Positions 6,108-6,642 of a stretch of 6,642 nucleotides of DNA are shown piece after piece. Every line of letters begins with the position of its first letter. The stretch's first letter is position 1. A program made the translations under genes and the position numbers. Source of the DNA: Dehalococcoidia bacterium (GTDB lineage: Bacteria > Chloroflexota > Dehalococcoidia > GIF9 > AB-539-J10); the NCBI GenBank assembly GCA_004377135.1, contig SOHS01000139.1:1-6642 (forward strand). Reading direction: 5' to 3'. The notes beneath the pieces are model-generated. The model saw only the letters and a program-made list of their open reading frames with translations, was not told the origin of the DNA and made no database searches.

Positions 6108-6136
6108 ATGTTACCAATAAGTGTTAACCAAGTCAA
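6108..6136 (-). promoter_or_regulatory. Sigma70-type promoter of the SRP RNA
   Basis: TTGACT (6131-6136, five of six consensus bases) and TAACAT (6108-6113, four of six) are separated by exactly 17 bases on the minus strand. Transcription would begin near 6101, right at the 5' end predicted from the terminal helix of the SRP RNA. This independent agreement makes the call fairly strong. It probably also drives the downstream operon. Confidence 0.7.
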
Positions 6137-6210
6137 TATTAGGAAATGTGAGCGTCTGGCGATGTCATTCTGAGGTGACTACTAGACAAGGCTAACAGTT
6201 GCTTTTTCAG

Positions 6211-6642
6211 CTAGTTCTGGGACAAGTCTGTTTCCTTGAGCTTTTTTCTAGATATCTTCCCCGAGCTAGTTTTAGGTATACTGTCTACAAATTCAATTCT
6301 CTTAGGGAGCTTAAAATCAGCCAGGTTTTGGTAACAAAGGTTGGACAGCTCTTCTGGCGTGGCATGTTGTCCTTCTTTAAGCACTACGAAGGCTGTGGGT
6401 ATCTGTCCCCCATAACCATCGTTAATACCTACATAGACGGCCTCAGCTACGCTAGGGTGGCTCAGCAGCACGAATTCAACTTCTGACGGACCAATCTTAA
6501 GTCCAGAAGACGTGACTATTATGAATGACTTCTTTTCTATATACTCCAGGTAGCCCTCTTCATCCATCTTTACAAAATCTCCGGTATAAAACCAGCCATC
6601 CTTAATGACTTGAGCCGTGAGTTCGGGAGCTTTATAGTATCC
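6211..6642 (-). CDS. AMP-forming acyl-CoA synthetase, C-terminal part (cut by window edge)
   Basis: The last 143 codons of an ANL-superfamily adenylating enzyme enter from the right edge. It would activate a carboxylic acid to its CoA thioester via an acyl-adenylate. Numbered from the edge, GWFYTGD (16-22) is the A7 motif with the ribose-binding aspartate. The hinge region is at 33-47, and GPSEVEFVLLSHPSVAEA (51-68) opens the C-terminal lobe. SIPKTSSGKISRKKL (121-135) holds the catalytic lysine K129 of motif A10. The normally conserved hinge GRxK(D/E) reads EKKSF (36-40), so the arginine is lysine and the acidic hinge residue is phenylalanine. The TSSG that follows resembles the TAGG of FadD15/long-chain types. 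The reading frame continues open to the edge, so the ATG at 6567 is internal. It ends 110 bases before the SRP promoter's predicted start, with no clear terminator. Confidence 0.9.
   Translation of the reverse strand, partial: GYYKAPELTAQVIKDGWFYTGDFVKMDEEGYLEYIEKKSFIIVTSSGLKIGPSEVEFVLLSHPSVAEAVYVGINDGYGGQIPTAFVVLKEGQHATPEELSNLCYQNLADFKLPKRIEFVDSIPKTSSGKISRKKLKETDLSQN

Noticed and set aside
5871..6173. 100-codon plus-strand reading frame
   Set aside because: It runs antisense through the SRP RNA and has no family-like sequence; the RNA conservation explains the region.
6166..6180. Small GTCA...TGAC hairpin after the acyl-CoA synthetase as a terminator
   Set aside because: Only four pairs and no T-run on the minus strand.
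1..6642. CRISPR array, insertion sequence, tRNA or defence genes
   Set aside because: No repeated spacer pattern, transposase, cloverleaf or defence-type domain could be seen on either strand.

Overview
The window looks like ordinary bacterial chromosome of moderate GC content. The gene set fits a strictly bacterial, MEP-pathway organism. My best guess is Chloroflexota, class Dehalococcoidia or a relative. I base this on the flavour of the RadC N-terminus, the CCA-enzyme subtype, the large Alu-containing SRP RNA and a possible leaderless cca transcript. A Firmicutes-like lineage is not excluded, and no marker here settles the taxonomy.

Layout from left to right: a 5' fragment of radC on the minus strand runs off the left edge. 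A short divergent promoter region (about 209-380) separates it from cca on the plus strand (381-1670). From there to the right edge everything is on the minus strand, read right to left: the 3' end of an AMP-forming acyl-CoA synthetase, then a large SRP RNA with its own good sigma70-type promoter, a BadH-like short-chain dehydrogenase, a 3-hydroxyacyl-CoA dehydrogenase, rsmA/ksgA, ispE and a VTT/DedA-like membrane protein. This last gene converges on cca across a 94-base gap.

The five genes from the SDR to the membrane protein are tightly packed: gaps of 22-29 bases, and overlaps at hbd/rsmA and rsmA/ispE. No terminator is visible between the SRP RNA and the SDR, so one transcript could carry the SRP RNA followed by the whole operon. 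The operon joins two acyl-CoA or ketone redox enzymes, beside an acyl-CoA ligase and so suggesting acyl-CoA catabolism, to housekeeping genes for 16S rRNA dimethylation and isoprenoid precursor synthesis.

I found no CRISPR array, insertion sequence, tRNA or defence system. The points most worth a second look are the SRP RNA apparently heading a protein operon, the possible leaderless cca mRNA, a hairpin over the SDR Shine-Dalgarno, the altered hinge motif of the acyl-CoA synthetase, and a perfect inverted repeat in the radC leader.
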